Program-made: the position numbers and the translations under genes
Part shown: positions 1-8,012 of the stretch, piece after piece
Position numbering within the stretch: the stretch's first letter is position 1
Layout of the letters: each line of letters begins with the position of its first letter
Assembly: GCF_019345465.1 (NCBI RefSeq)
Contig: NZ_JAHKRC010000012.1
Span: 124,001-188,000, forward strand
DNA: 64,000 nucleotides
Direction: 5' to 3'
From: Pseudomonas sp. NKUCC02_KPG
Lineage (GTDB): Bacteria > Pseudomonadota > Gammaproteobacteria > Pseudomonadales > Pseudomonadaceae
Notes under the pieces: model-generated
What the model saw: only the letters and a program-made list of their open reading frames with translations
The model's database searches: none
Told to the model about the DNA's origin: nothing

Positions 1-219
1 GTCGGCATCGATAATTCCCAGCCGCCCCACCCCGGCAGCCGCCAGATAAAGCAGCGCCGGGCACCCCAGGCCGCCCGCTCCAATCATTAGTACGCTGGCA
101 TTTTTCAATGCCAGCTGACCTTTGACGCCGATCGCGGGGATCAGCAAGTGACGGGAATACATCCCCATCTCACCCGCGGTAAGCTGGTCATACTCGATCG
201 CATTAGCCTCCCTGCTCAT
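1..219 (-). CDS. ThiF/MoeB/HesA-family adenylyltransferase, N-terminal part (cut by window edge)
   Basis: Only the first 73 codons are inside the window. The start codon at 219 has a clear ribosome site (GGGAG seven bases upstream). Residues 18-27 give the typical YSRHLLIPAIG entry helix, and a GAGGLG nucleotide-binding loop follows at about residues 48-53, then the IIDAD strand end. This is the ATP-binding start of an E1-like enzyme that adenylates the C-terminal glycine of a ubiquitin-like sulfur carrier. The gene lies 64 bases downstream of the hot-dog-like gene, in the same operon direction as a MoaD/ThiS-like protein ending in Gly-Gly, its likely partner. Whether it has a C-terminal rhodanese domain cannot be seen. 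Housekeeping MoeB or ThiF is an alternative, but the neighbours argue for a pathway-specific enzyme. Confidence 0.85.
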   Translation of the reverse strand, partial: MSREANAIEYDQLTAGEMGMYSRHLLIPAIGVKGQLALKNASVLMIGAGGLGCPALLYLAAAGVGRLGIIDAD

Positions 220-283
220 GGTGTTGCTCCCTTCACTTTTTCAGGATCGGGTTGACGAGACAGGCAAAAAACCTGATTCGCAT

Positions 284-1117
284 TTAAAACGCTTCAATCA
301 CGATCGCTGCCAATGTATTGGCGCGCGTCAGGTTGAAAACATGATGTGCAAAATACAGTTTGCCCTGCAGCCGATAAGCCTGGGTTTTAACACGGCCCTT
401 TTCCAAAAGATAAAAAGGGCAACGCCATTCCATGTAAATAGTATTCAGGGCCAAGCCCAGTGAACTGGCAAGTTCACCTGGGTCTTCCTGCAGGGAATCT
501 ATTAATGACTCCCTGCTTTCCGAGGCCAGTGTAGGCAACTCAAAGAACGCCCATTGATCAGCCACTTCACAGCGATGTCGGAACAGGGTGAAGTCATGTT
601 CAAACTCGGCACAGAGTTGCCCATGCTCTTTCAAGTTTTCCAGCTGTGCCAGCAAAGGCCGTTCAACCCGTGAAGGGTCAACTTCTTCGGGAAGAAACTT
701 TTGCAAAAAAGCGGGCCGAATAACTCCTGGGGTTGCGGACAGTGCTTCATCACCATCCAGTTCCAGCAGTTTCCAGCGAACCTTGACCCTGGCAACCACA
801 ATGCCCTGGGCACGAATCAGGTGCAGTACTTGAAACACAGAGTTGCCCTGGCGCACCTTGAACTCATCGACCGACACCGAGAACTCGTCGGCCGAGAACA
901 TTTCAAAAGGTTCGACATATTCAACTTCGGCCCCCACAGCCACCATGCCCTGATGATATTCCCTGATCATCCCCGGAAAGGAAACTGACAGGTAGGTACT
1001 GCCCCAGGACCACATCGAACTGAAACTCAGCAACATCAGCGAATGGGCATGAAACTGGAAAGGACCAAACAGCATGGACTCTACCGGATGGGAAACCTTT
1101 ATTGTTCTGGTTTGCAT
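284..1117 (-). CDS. Unrecognised 277-aa protein, possible double hot-dog fold (LnmK/Pnap_2097-like)
   Basis: It begins four bases after the stop of the sulfur-carrier gene, so it is probably translated from the same mRNA. I do not recognise the family with certainty. The pattern of two similar-sized halves, each ending in long alternating hydrophobic strands (residues 95-130 and 225-275), and the segment INTIYMEWRCPFYLLEKG followed by a strand with YFAHHVF, recall hot-dog-fold thioesterase, dehydratase or LnmK-type acyltransferase/decarboxylase proteins of biosynthetic clusters. There is no signal peptide and no obvious membrane segment. A role on an acyl-thioester intermediate would fit the acyl-CoA dehydrogenase-like neighbour, but that is inference. 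Confidence 0.6.
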   Translation of the reverse strand: MQTRTIKVSHPVESMLFGPFQFHAHSLMLLSFSSMWSWGSTYLSVSFPGMIREYHQGMVAVGAEVEYVEPFEMFSADEFSVSVDEFKVRQGNSVFQVLHLIRAQGIVVARVKVRWKLLELDGDEALSATPGVIRPAFLQKFLPEEVDPSRVERPLLAQLENLKEHGQLCAEFEHDFTLFRHRCEVADQWAFFELPTLASESRESLIDSLQEDPGELASSLGLALNTIYMEWRCPFYLLEKGRVKTQAYRLQGKLYFAHHVFNLTRANTLAAIVIEAF

Positions 1118-1121
1118 AGCA

Positions 1122-1397
1122 TCAACCCCCGGCTATTGCAGTGAAAATATCAATACAGTCACCCTTACCGCCTTGACTTACCTGAGCTGCCGCGTCAACT
1201 TTTTCGCCATTCAAAGAAATCAAATAGCCTTTTTTAACGTTGCGATCCTTATCGAAAATAATGTCCTTCAATACCGGATAACTCACCACCAACGCGTGTA
1301 GCGCATCGCCCACGGTCTGAATACCATCACCCTCCAGTTGCAACTCTTTTTTGTAGTTAACAAAACGTGCCAAATTGCCTGACAACTTGATCTTCAT
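1122..1397 (-). CDS. MoaD/ThiS-family sulfur-carrier protein ending in Gly-Gly
   Basis: This is a 91-residue beta-grasp protein whose last residues are AIAGG, the C-terminal Gly-Gly tail that is adenylated and thiocarboxylated in MoaD, ThiS, QbsE and CysO. LISLNGEKVD and the GKGDCIDIF strand are typical of the fold. The start is chosen at the ATG at 1397 because AGGAG lies eight bases upstream. A TTG two codons earlier sits only two bases from that site and overlaps the upstream stop. The gene follows the acyl-CoA dehydrogenase-like gene with almost no gap. It is separate from any moaE or thiG gene, so a pathway-specific sulfur donor is more likely than molybdopterin or thiamine synthesis. 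Confidence 0.85.
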   Translation of the reverse strand: MKIKLSGNLARFVNYKKELQLEGDGIQTVGDALHALVVSYPVLKDIIFDKDRNVKKGYLISLNGEKVDAAAQVSQGGKGDCIDIFTAIAGG

Positions 1398-1399
1398 GT

Positions 1400-2575
1400 T
1401 CAACTCTCCTTTTTTGAAGAACGCCGGGACATCATGTCCAGGTCGTGCACCATCCGAATCCCCATATCAACCTTGAGCTTTTCCTGCGGATCGGCCCCTG
1501 CCACCAGGGCCGTAAAGTCACGGTGCGCCCGGCCGATACCGCTGCTTTCGGTATAGCCCCAGCCACCCGTCAGGTTCAGGGCCTGGAGGGCTATTCTGTT
1601 CACATCCTCCACCGCCTGATACTTGGCCATTGAAGCCACTGCATCCCAGTACACGTCAGACTCTTGCCTGACCTGACGCTCCAGTGAGTAATGGACCAAG
1701 GTGCGGGATGACTCAAGCGCCATATACATTTCACCGATACAGGCCTGAACATGCTGCATATCGATCAACTGCTGATCGTAACGCACAGTGTTTTGCAAAT
1801 ACGCCACGGTGGTTTCAATCACGGCGCGGGCGCGCCCTAAAAACAAGGTGGTTTGCAATGAGCGCCTGCAATTAAGAAAATAACGCTGCGCAAAACTCAG
1901 GCCGTCCGTGGCCAGCAACAAGCGGTGTTTATCCAGGCGCACATCTGTCAATGTCAAACAGGCAATCCCTGTTGATCGACAGCCATGCATTACGCTCGGT
2001 GTCACCACAACACCCGGATCGTCGGCGTGCACAAGAAACACTTGCATGTCCGCGGTATCACCATGGACAAACAGTAAAAAATAATTCGCCGTCTCACCGC
2101 CGGTAACGATCTTTTTCACGGCATTAACCGTATAGGTTTTACCGTCCGCAGAGGGCACGGCACGGGAGATAAAAGAAAAAGCATCGGCATCTTCTGTATA
2201 AGCAAATGCACCACCTGTTTTACCCTCAATCAGGTGAACCAGGTATTCGTTATTTATATCCTCTCGCCCCACCGCAATTAAAAAAGAAATAAATGACATC
2301 CTCACGGATATCAAAAATGGAAACGATAAGTCCGTGGATAAATACCCGAGCTTTTCCAGCACACGGCCCCACTGGGCATAACCAACTTCCTGGCCGCCCC
2401 ACACGGCGGGCAAGTTGTATTTATACAACCCCCACCGTGCAAACTTTTCTATCAGCGCGTTGGAAATAGGAATAGAGAGACGGTCACGTTCTTCGACGGT
2501 GCAATTAAGCTCCTTGTCGATCAGTGTGCCGAAAATAGCCTGAATATCACCCGCACCTTGCCAGTCAACATTCAT
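1400..2575 (-). CDS. Acyl-CoA dehydrogenase-like flavoprotein
   Basis: The 391-residue length and layout match the acyl-CoA dehydrogenase superfamily: an N-terminal helical domain (with PAVWGGQEVG in place of the usual PEEYGG at about 56-65), a central beta-barrel with FAYTEDADAFSF (FAD and substrate loop), VKKIVTGGETANYFLLF, and a C-terminal four-helix bundle with QALNLTGGWGYTESSGIGRAHRD near residue 335-357. The last motif is the family's QxxGGxGY FAD site. The catalytic glutamate position is not obvious, so it may be a dehydrogenase on a carrier-bound acyl group or an N-hydroxylase-type relative. AAGGA lies six bases before the start. It is the first gene of the accessory operon, and its bases are visibly richer in A/T than the genes to the right. 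Confidence 0.85.
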   Translation of the reverse strand: MNVDWQGAGDIQAIFGTLIDKELNCTVEERDRLSIPISNALIEKFARWGLYKYNLPAVWGGQEVGYAQWGRVLEKLGYLSTDLSFPFLISVRMSFISFLIAVGREDINNEYLVHLIEGKTGGAFAYTEDADAFSFISRAVPSADGKTYTVNAVKKIVTGGETANYFLLFVHGDTADMQVFLVHADDPGVVVTPSVMHGCRSTGIACLTLTDVRLDKHRLLLATDGLSFAQRYFLNCRRSLQTTLFLGRARAVIETTVAYLQNTVRYDQQLIDMQHVQACIGEMYMALESSRTLVHYSLERQVRQESDVYWDAVASMAKYQAVEDVNRIALQALNLTGGWGYTESSGIGRAHRDFTALVAGADPQEKLKVDMGIRMVHDLDMMSRRSSKKES

Positions 2576-2938
2576 CGTAGTTCCTTCTACGTCAAACGAT
2601 TGGAAAGCAGGCGCGACAGAAAACCGGTCCTGGAATCGTGTCGCGCTGCTTAGTGCGAACAGATATTAGGTCAGAACTAAAAACATGCAAGGCGCCTTAT
2701 CGCAAATAAACCCGACCCGTTAAATATGACACTGCTCATACTCTTCTAAGTTACCGATAACGCTCATTATTAAAGATGAGACTGTTGGCATTATTAACGT
2801 GACCCGCTGGCGCGGCGATCACACATCCAGCCATTAGGATTTAGCGGGTGCCTTGCAGCAGCACATTGTGCGACGACTGCGTCGACCGACGCAGCCTCAC
2901 TCCGCTTGTTAGCGACTACACGTCCTTTCCTGCAACAA
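2576..2938. other. Intergenic region between the accessory operon and a lipoprotein gene
   Basis: No convincing gene is present. The left part holds a candidate promoter for the leftward operon (2663-2690). At 2877-2894 there is a small perfect hairpin (CTGCGTC, GACC, GACGCAG) without a T-run, just beyond the 3' end of the lipoprotein gene. The rest is A/T-rich near the operon and shows nothing else that I can name. Confidence 0.4.
2663..2690 (-). promoter_or_regulatory. Candidate sigma-70 promoter of the leftward accessory operon
   Basis: Read on the minus strand, TTGCAT (2690-2685) and TAATAT (2668-2663) are separated by 16 bases. This would start transcription near 2656, about 80 bases before the acyl-CoA dehydrogenase-like gene. 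The call rests only on the match to the consensus. Confidence 0.3.
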
Positions 2939-3457
2939 TCAACGCGCCGTAAACGGCAACTTGTCCAGAGCACAATCGTTCTTGAGCGTTGACGGCTCGA
3001 GCATCAACAGAGGCGCTCCGGTGTCCTCGTTGAAGATTTTGACCTGGCACGAATCGTAAGTCTCGGGGCTCTCGACAATGCCTCCCTTAATGACATAACG
3101 GGCAGCCGGGGCGAACTCGCTGACGAATTCGATCTTGCATCTACGGCCGGCATTAGCTGCGCCATCCACTACCAAATGGATGGGTTTTGCCGCTTCTACC
3201 GGGATAAAGCCTGCTGGCCGGGATGTTTTGTCCCGCACGGCGAACAATTGCCGACCTGGCTTCACCGCCACGGTTCTGCCGTACTTGCAGCCCACAATCG
3301 GAGCTTCGGTCAGGGTCAGGTAGTTTCGATAATTGCTCAAAGCGTCCATTTCGCTGCGGATCTGCGCCTGAGGGGCACCGGGAGGGGGCGTGTACTGCTG
3401 GACCTGGACGCAACCTGCAGTCAGCAACACCAGCACACCAAGGGGGAGCACTTTCAT
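2939..3457 (-). CDS. Putative lipoprotein of unknown function
   Basis: This 172-residue protein begins with a short basic-hydrophobic signal and the lipobox LTAGC, so Cys16 should be lipidated. A proline-rich linker (YTPPPGAPQAQ) follows. The body has four further cysteines (in VGCKYG, RRCKIEF, DSCQVKI and NDCALDK) that could form two disulfides in the periplasm. I do not recognise the family. The gene is monocistronic, with tRNA-Ser in the same direction upstream and an intergenic region downstream. Confidence 0.75.
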   Translation of the reverse strand: MKVLPLGVLVLLTAGCVQVQQYTPPPGAPQAQIRSEMDALSNYRNYLTLTEAPIVGCKYGRTVAVKPGRQLFAVRDKTSRPAGFIPVEAAKPIHLVVDGAANAGRRCKIEFVSEFAPAARYVIKGGIVESPETYDSCQVKIFNEDTGAPLLMLEPSTLKNDCALDKLPFTAR

Positions 3458-3570
3458 AATCGTCTAAATCCATTTGAGTTCGAAGAAGAGCCTTCAAGCA
3501 GAATACGGGCCGTTCAGCGGTCGTGCTCCCATATTGTTCCCATACTGCCCTTTTCCAGACGCCAGAAACC

Positions 3571-3609
3571 ACAAACCCCCGATTTTCTCTAGGAAAATCA
3601 GGGGTTTGT
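3571..3609 (-). terminator. Hairpin 3' of tRNA-Ser
   Basis: A long inverted repeat (ACAAACCCC-GATTTTC, loop TCTAG, GAAAATC-AGGGGTTTGT) sits about 12 bases beyond the 3' end of the tRNA. The stem is interrupted only by one bulged C. The T-run afterwards is weak (GGTTTCTGG), so it could be a terminator or a processing hairpin. Confidence 0.6.
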
Positions 3610-3621
3610 GTTTACTTAATG

Positions 3622-3711
3622 TGGCGGTGAAGGAGAGATTCGAACTCTCGATACAATTTCTTGTATACACACTTTCCAGGCGTGCTCCTTAAGCCACTCG
3701 GACACTTCACC
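3622..3711 (-). tRNA. tRNA-Ser (anticodon GGA)
   Basis: Read on the minus strand from 3711, the acceptor stem GGTGAAG pairs with CTTCACC. The D-arm (GAGTGGCTTAAGG), the anticodon loop CTGGAAA with GGA, a long class II variable arm (GTGTATACAAGAAATTGTATC) and the T-arm (GAGAGTTCGAATCTCTC) are all present. Discriminator G and CCA are encoded at 3625-3622. The long variable arm and the GGA anticodon identify it as a serine tRNA that reads UCC and UCU. Confidence 0.97.
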
Positions 3712-4018
3712 GTATCTCTTCAAACAAGTTCTGTCTGTCGAGGCGCGCTAATGTAGTCGAAAGCTTTCGATATGACAAATGTTTTTTTCAGAATTTTCAT
3801 GTGCTTACGAAAATAGTCGTTTTTGAGGCATGCCCTTCGCGGGTGATTCTGCCAAATTCCGGTTCTGACGCGCTGCTCTCTCGACCCCGATCGCTGCCCC
3901 GCTGCCTTCTATATAGAGGGCGAAGGCCAATCCCATGACTCACCAGTCAGTCATAGCCCTTTACCTGTGCCGTGGGGCTGGGTAACGTCTGCCCCACTTC
4001 ATAACAAGGAATTGCGCC
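3712..4018. other. Intergenic region between tRNA-Ser and the crotonase gene
   Basis: Nothing gene-like is present. It should hold the outward promoters of the tRNA (minus) and of the crotonase gene (plus), but I could not pick either with confidence. Confidence 0.3.
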
Positions 4019-4708
4019 ATGAGTGACTTGATTGCCTACCACCTGGAAGACGGTATCGCCACGCTGACCTTGAGCAATGGCAAGGTCAATGCCATTTCAC
4101 CGGATGTGATCACTGCGTTTAATGCCGCGCTGGACCGCGCCGAGCAGGATCGCGCGGTGGTCATTATTACCGGGCAACCTGGCATTCTCTCGGGCGGTTA
4201 TGACTTGAAGGTGATGACGGCCAGCCCCGAGCAAGCCATTGAGCTGGTCAGGCAGGGGTCGACCCTGGCTCGCCGCATGCTGGCGCACCCATTCCCGGTG
4301 GTTATCGCTTGCACCGGCCATGCGGTGGCCAAGGGCGCATTCCTGTTGTTGTCGGTGGATTACCGCATCGGCGTCGAAGGCGCATTCAGCATCGGCCTGA
4401 ACGAAGTGCAGATCGGCATGACCATGCACCACGCCGGCATTGAACTGGCCCGCGACCGGCTGCGCAAATCCGCATTCCATCGCTCGGTCATCAATGGCGA
4501 AATGTTTAACCCGCTCACCGCCGTCGACGCAGGCTTCCTCGACAAGGTGGTCAAGCCGGAAGAATTGCAGGCCGCCGCCCTCGAAGTGGCCCGTCAGTTA
4601 AAGAAGATCAATATGAAGGCTCACAAAAACACCAAACTGAAGGTACGCAAAGCGCTGCTGGAGACGCTGGACAAGGCCATCGAGGAGGATCAACTCCACC
4701 CGCTCTGA
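4019..4708 (+). CDS. Crotonase/enoyl-CoA hydratase family protein
   Basis: This 229-residue crotonase-fold protein starts after an AAGGA ribosome site. VNAISPDV and GILSGGYDLK form the first part of the CoA oxyanion hole, and HAVAKGAFLLLSVDYRIG gives the second. The usual pair of catalytic glutamates of enoyl-CoA hydratase is not evident: the region around residues 115-145 reads DYRIGVEGAFSIGLNEVQIGM. A hydratase, isomerase or thioesterase-like activity on acyl-CoA is therefore possible and the substrate is unknown. It stands alone with its own downstream hairpin. Confidence 0.85.
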   Translation: MSDLIAYHLEDGIATLTLSNGKVNAISPDVITAFNAALDRAEQDRAVVIITGQPGILSGGYDLKVMTASPEQAIELVRQGSTLARRMLAHPFPVVIACTGHAVAKGAFLLLSVDYRIGVEGAFSIGLNEVQIGMTMHHAGIELARDRLRKSAFHRSVINGEMFNPLTAVDAGFLDKVVKPEELQAAALEVARQLKKINMKAHKNTKLKVRKALLETLDKAIEEDQLHPL

Positions 4709-4728
4709 CCCTGCCCCCCTGTCGACGG

Positions 4729-4755
4729 ATCCCGATTGCAGCCTGCGGTCGGGAT
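4729..4755 (+). terminator. Hairpin downstream of the crotonase gene
   Basis: ATCCCGA pairs with TCGGGAT around an inner GCA/TGC pairing, starting 20 bases after the stop codon. Only a short pyrimidine stretch follows, so termination efficiency is uncertain. Confidence 0.55.
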
Positions 4756-4928
4756 TCTCCCTCCCCTGGCCTTGAGCCATATCTTGCTGAACATCTCTAG
4801 CCCGCCCCTCAACCAGCACGTTGAAACAACTGCTTAAACTTCAGTCATCTCCTAGTTGTATCGGGGTAATTGCTGAATACAGTGCACATCCGTACACTGC
4901 GCCGACTTTTGTTTTCGCGAGCCTGTAA

Positions 4929-5711
4929 ATGCTACTTTCGATACGTATGTTGTTGATGTGTCTGCATTTTATGATCGCAGGCGTGCTGGGTGTACTGCTG
5001 GGTATCTGTCGTCCTTTCAACCCGGACAACAGTCGTCTGTGCGCACGACTGTATGCCTGGCCATCCAGATGGATCCTGGGCTACAAGCTCAAGACCGAGG
5101 TTGGGCCGTTGATGGACAAGCCGCAAAGCTGTGTGGTCATTGCCAACCATCAATCCAACTACGATCTGTTTGTGTTCGGCAACGTAGTGCCGCACCGCAC
5201 GGTGTGCATCGGCAAGAAAAGCCTTAAGTGGGTACCGTTGTTCGGCCAACTGTTCTGGCTGGCGGGCAACGTGCTGATTGATCGGGGCAACGCCCAGAAA
5301 GCCCGCAAATCGATGCTGACCACTACCCGCACCCTGCAGGAAAAAGACACGTCCATCTGGGTTTTTCCGGAAGGCACGCGCAATCTGGGCAAAACCCTGC
5401 TGCCCTTCAAAAAAGGCGCATTCCAGATGGCAATTACTGCCGGAGTGCCTATTGTGCCGGTGTGTGTCAGCACCTATAGCCAGCACCTTAAGCTCAACCG
5501 CTGGCACAGTGCCGATATCCAGATCCGCTCCTTGCCCGCGATCCCGACCGCCGGCCTGACTCTGGACGACATCCCGCAACTCATGGAGCAGTGCCAAGAG
5601 CAGATGCGCGAGTGCATCGAAGCCATGGATCGTGAGTTGCTGAGCCAACAAAACCGTCACGTGCCGCCCGTGGCAGGGGGCAACTCGACTGCGTCCAACC
5701 CGAACCTCTGA
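4929..5711 (+). CDS. plsC: 1-acyl-sn-glycerol-3-phosphate acyltransferase
   Basis: This 260-residue enzyme adds the second acyl chain to lysophosphatidic acid in phospholipid synthesis at the inner membrane. The N-terminal hydrophobic segment (residues 1-30) anchors it. The family signature blocks are in order: NHQSNYD (the HX4D catalytic motif, about 75-81), the VLIDRGN block, FPEGTRN (about 145-151, glycerol-phosphate binding) and VPIVPV (about 174-179). The C-terminal tail is polar and not conserved. It is a single gene between the crotonase gene and the CorA-like transporter. Confidence 0.93.
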   Translation: MLLSIRMLLMCLHFMIAGVLGVLLGICRPFNPDNSRLCARLYAWPSRWILGYKLKTEVGPLMDKPQSCVVIANHQSNYDLFVFGNVVPHRTVCIGKKSLKWVPLFGQLFWLAGNVLIDRGNAQKARKSMLTTTRTLQEKDTSIWVFPEGTRNLGKTLLPFKKGAFQMAITAGVPIVPVCVSTYSQHLKLNRWHSADIQIRSLPAIPTAGLTLDDIPQLMEQCQEQMRECIEAMDRELLSQQNRHVPPVAGGNSTASNPNL

Positions 5712-5794
5712 ACGTTTGTAGACTCAAAGTGGTGGATTGCGCGCTAAGCTGCATCTTCGTGCCATAACCCTTTGAAGAAGAAGCGATTAGAACT

Positions 5795-6766
5795 ATGGGG
5801 AGAGTTGTTGCTGCTGCGGTTTACAGCGCAGGCAAGAAAGTCACCAATATCACTCTGGACGAAGGGATCGAGTGGGCCAAAAAGCCCGACCACTTCGTCT
5901 GGATTGGTCTGGAGCAGCCCGACGCGCAAGAGCTGAGCAACTTGCAGCGCCAGTTCAATCTGCATGAACTGGCCATCGAAGATGCCCTTGAGCAACATAG
6001 CCGGCCCAAACTCGAAACCTTCGGCGACGCGCTGTTTATCGTTATCTACTCGCCCATTCGCCATGAAGGCCAGCTGGAGTTTGTAGAAACCCATATCTTT
6101 GCTGGCAACGGCTACATCATCACCAGCCGCAATGGCCACTCGGCTTCGTACAAGTCCGTGCGCCAGCGCTGTGAGGCTCGCCCGCTGCTGCTGGAGCATG
6201 GCGAGGACTTTGTCCTGTACGCCCTGCTCGACTTCGTGACTGAGAGCTATCAGCCCGTCAGCCAGGCCATCCACGCCGAAATCGAACAGCTTGAACAAAG
6301 CATCATGGGCAACGCCCTCAATGAAGCTGACATCGTGCACTTGCATGGCCTGCGCCGCGACGTGCTGCGACTGCGCCGTTATGTGGCGCCCATGGTGGAA
6401 ATCAGCGAAGAACTGCAACGCCTGACGTTCCCCTTTATCGACAAGAACATGCGCCCGTATTTTCGCGATGTGCAGATTCATGTCACCCGCCAGATGGAAG
6501 ACCTCACCAACCTGCGTGATATCGCCACCCAGACGATTGAGATCGTCGTGTTGCTGGAGTCCTCACGCCAGAGCATCGTGCAGCGCAAATTCGCAGCCTG
6601 GGCGGCCATTTTGGCCTTCCCCACTGCAGTGGCGGGCATTTACGGGATGAACTTCCAGAACATGCCGGAGCTAAGCTGGCATTACGGTTATTTCGGCGTA
6701 CTGGGGTTTATTGCGGTGGGCGTGACCGGCCTGTGGGCGAGCTTCAAGCGCTCTGGCTGGCTGTAA
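5795..6766 (+). CDS. CorA-family divalent metal ion transporter
   Basis: The 323-residue product has the large N-terminal cytoplasmic alpha/beta domain (FVWIGLEQPD, IEDALEQHSRPKLE, FIVIYSPIR), the long stalk helix with heptad-like spacing (about 190-260) and two C-terminal membrane helices. The pore signature YGMNF lies at the end of the first helix (about 285-289), followed by the MPEL loop that forms the periplasmic entrance. It should mediate magnesium or related divalent cation uptake as a pentamer. Specificity (Mg, Co, Ni, or Zn export as in ZntB) cannot be read from sequence alone. A REP element follows within 10 bases. Confidence 0.92.
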   Translation: MGRVVAAAVYSAGKKVTNITLDEGIEWAKKPDHFVWIGLEQPDAQELSNLQRQFNLHELAIEDALEQHSRPKLETFGDALFIVIYSPIRHEGQLEFVETHIFAGNGYIITSRNGHSASYKSVRQRCEARPLLLEHGEDFVLYALLDFVTESYQPVSQAIHAEIEQLEQSIMGNALNEADIVHLHGLRRDVLRLRRYVAPMVEISEELQRLTFPFIDKNMRPYFRDVQIHVTRQMEDLTNLRDIATQTIEIVVLLESSRQSIVQRKFAAWAAILAFPTAVAGIYGMNFQNMPELSWHYGYFGVLGFIAVGVTGLWASFKRSGWL

Positions 6767-6774
6767 CCTGCCCC

Positions 6775-6859
6775 GTGGGAGCAGGATTGCTCGCGATTCA
6801 AACAACTCGGTGCATCAGCGATACCGAGTAGAAACCATCGCGAGCAAGCCCGCTCCCAC
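6775..6859. repeat. REP palindrome pair, GTGGGAGC family
   Basis: GTGGGAGCAGGATTGCTCGCGA at the left and its near-perfect inverse ending GCTCCCAC at the right flank an inner stem (ACTCGGT/ACCGAGT). The same outer unit recurs at 12070, 18250 and 33895. It lies between convergent genes, the usual place for Pseudomonas REP elements. Confidence 0.9.
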
Positions 6860-6876
6860 AAGAGCCAAACCGGGTA

Positions 6877-7599
6877 TCAGGCGGTTTGCGGCTTGTGCGA
6901 AACAAAACGCATCATCCACTCGGCAACCGTGCGCCCATGATGGTCTTGATCCAGGCTGGCGATGCCGGAGCTGTAGATCTGCTCGCCCAAATGTTCCTGG
7001 CGCAGGTCAAGCAAGGCCCGCGAATAGTCGTGGATAAACTCGGGATGCCCCTGGAAGCACAGCACCTGGTCGTTGATGTGGTAAGCGGCATACGGGCAGA
7101 AATCGCTGGAGGCGATTACCGTGGCGTTTTCCGGCAAGGCCGTGACCTGGTCCTGGTGGCTGATCAGTAGCGTCAACTCTTCAACCACAGGGCTCATCCA
7201 CGGCGCCTTGGCGGCCAGCTTGTACTGATGGGTTCCGACACCCCAGCCCTGGATAGCGCGCTCGCTCTTGCCGCCCAGCAGAAGCGCCAGCAATTGATGA
7301 CCAAAACAGACACCGAGCAGCTTGTCGCCTCGTTCATAGCGGGTCAGCAAATAGGTTTTCAAGGTCTGGATCCAGGGATCGGAACCAAACGAGTCAGCTT
7401 TGCTGCCGGTTACCAGATAAGCATCGAAAGACTGGTCGTCAGACGGATACTCGCCATGCATCACGTTGAAAACACTGAATTGTGCCGCGATAGGCTGCGT
7501 GGAGAACAGGCGCACGAACATCTGCCCGTAACCCTGATATTGATCAACAAACTCTGGACGCAGAATGTCGGTTTCCAGAATGCAGATGCGTAGCGACAT
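6877..7599 (-). CDS. Class I glutamine amidotransferase-like protein
   Basis: This 240-residue protein resembles the stand-alone GMP-synthase-type glutaminase domain. GVCFGHQLLALLLGG (about 91-105) carries the nucleophile cysteine and CFQGHPEF (about 182-189) the His-Glu pair, which completes the catalytic triad. The partner acceptor domain is absent, as in many such proteins that act on gamma-glutamyl compounds. The start is set at the ATG at 7599 (MSLRICILETD), preceded by AGGT; a longer reading frame extends to 7668 but lacks a ribosome site. Substrate unknown. Confidence 0.9.
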   Translation of the reverse strand: MSLRICILETDILRPEFVDQYQGYGQMFVRLFSTQPIAAQFSVFNVMHGEYPSDDQSFDAYLVTGSKADSFGSDPWIQTLKTYLLTRYERGDKLLGVCFGHQLLALLLGGKSERAIQGWGVGTHQYKLAAKAPWMSPVVEELTLLISHQDQVTALPENATVIASSDFCPYAAYHINDQVLCFQGHPEFIHDYSRALLDLRQEHLGEQIYSSGIASLDQDHHGRTVAEWMMRFVSHKPQTA

Positions 7600-8012
7600 A
7601 AAAGTACCTGGCACGATAAAGGCGAAAGTAGTGATAGCAACTCGACAGAGCCTGCCTTGAAAGGGCAATTCATGACAAGTACTGAACGTAGTAATACCCC
7701 CTCAAGCCTGACGGCACCGGGCTTTTGCAGGGTAAAACCTGGCTGGACAATGCTCCCGGACGAACGGTAGGGCGCTAAGAATATTCACGACCAAAGAGCC
7801 CGTTGCGTCTAGCAACGGGCTGACAGGGCGAACTCAAGAAACCTAATAGCGTTTTAGAAACTTACTGCACTTGAATGATGTTAAAGGGTTCTAAGCCATA
7901 TCTTATGGGGGCTCTAAGGTTAAGCCTGTCGTCAGGACCGCTTTGTTTTCAAGGCGTGGCGCTCTTGGCGCAGGCATTGTCGTTCAGGAATAACAAAAAA
8001 AGGCAGATAGCC
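7600..8012. other. Intergenic region with one strong hairpin
   Basis: No gene is apparent before the small membrane protein. At 7797-7821 AGCCCGTTGC and GCAACGGGCT form a perfect 10-bp stem with loop GTCTA, without a T-run on either side. It could be an RNA structural element or part of a repeat. The remainder should contain the promoters for the outward genes. Confidence 0.4.

Noticed and set aside
1122..1403. Interpretation of the MoaD-like/ThiF-like pair as molybdopterin synthesis
   Set aside because: No moaE, moaA or moaB is adjacent and the partners are a dehydrogenase and a hot-dog-like protein; the lone moaA is 30 kb away.
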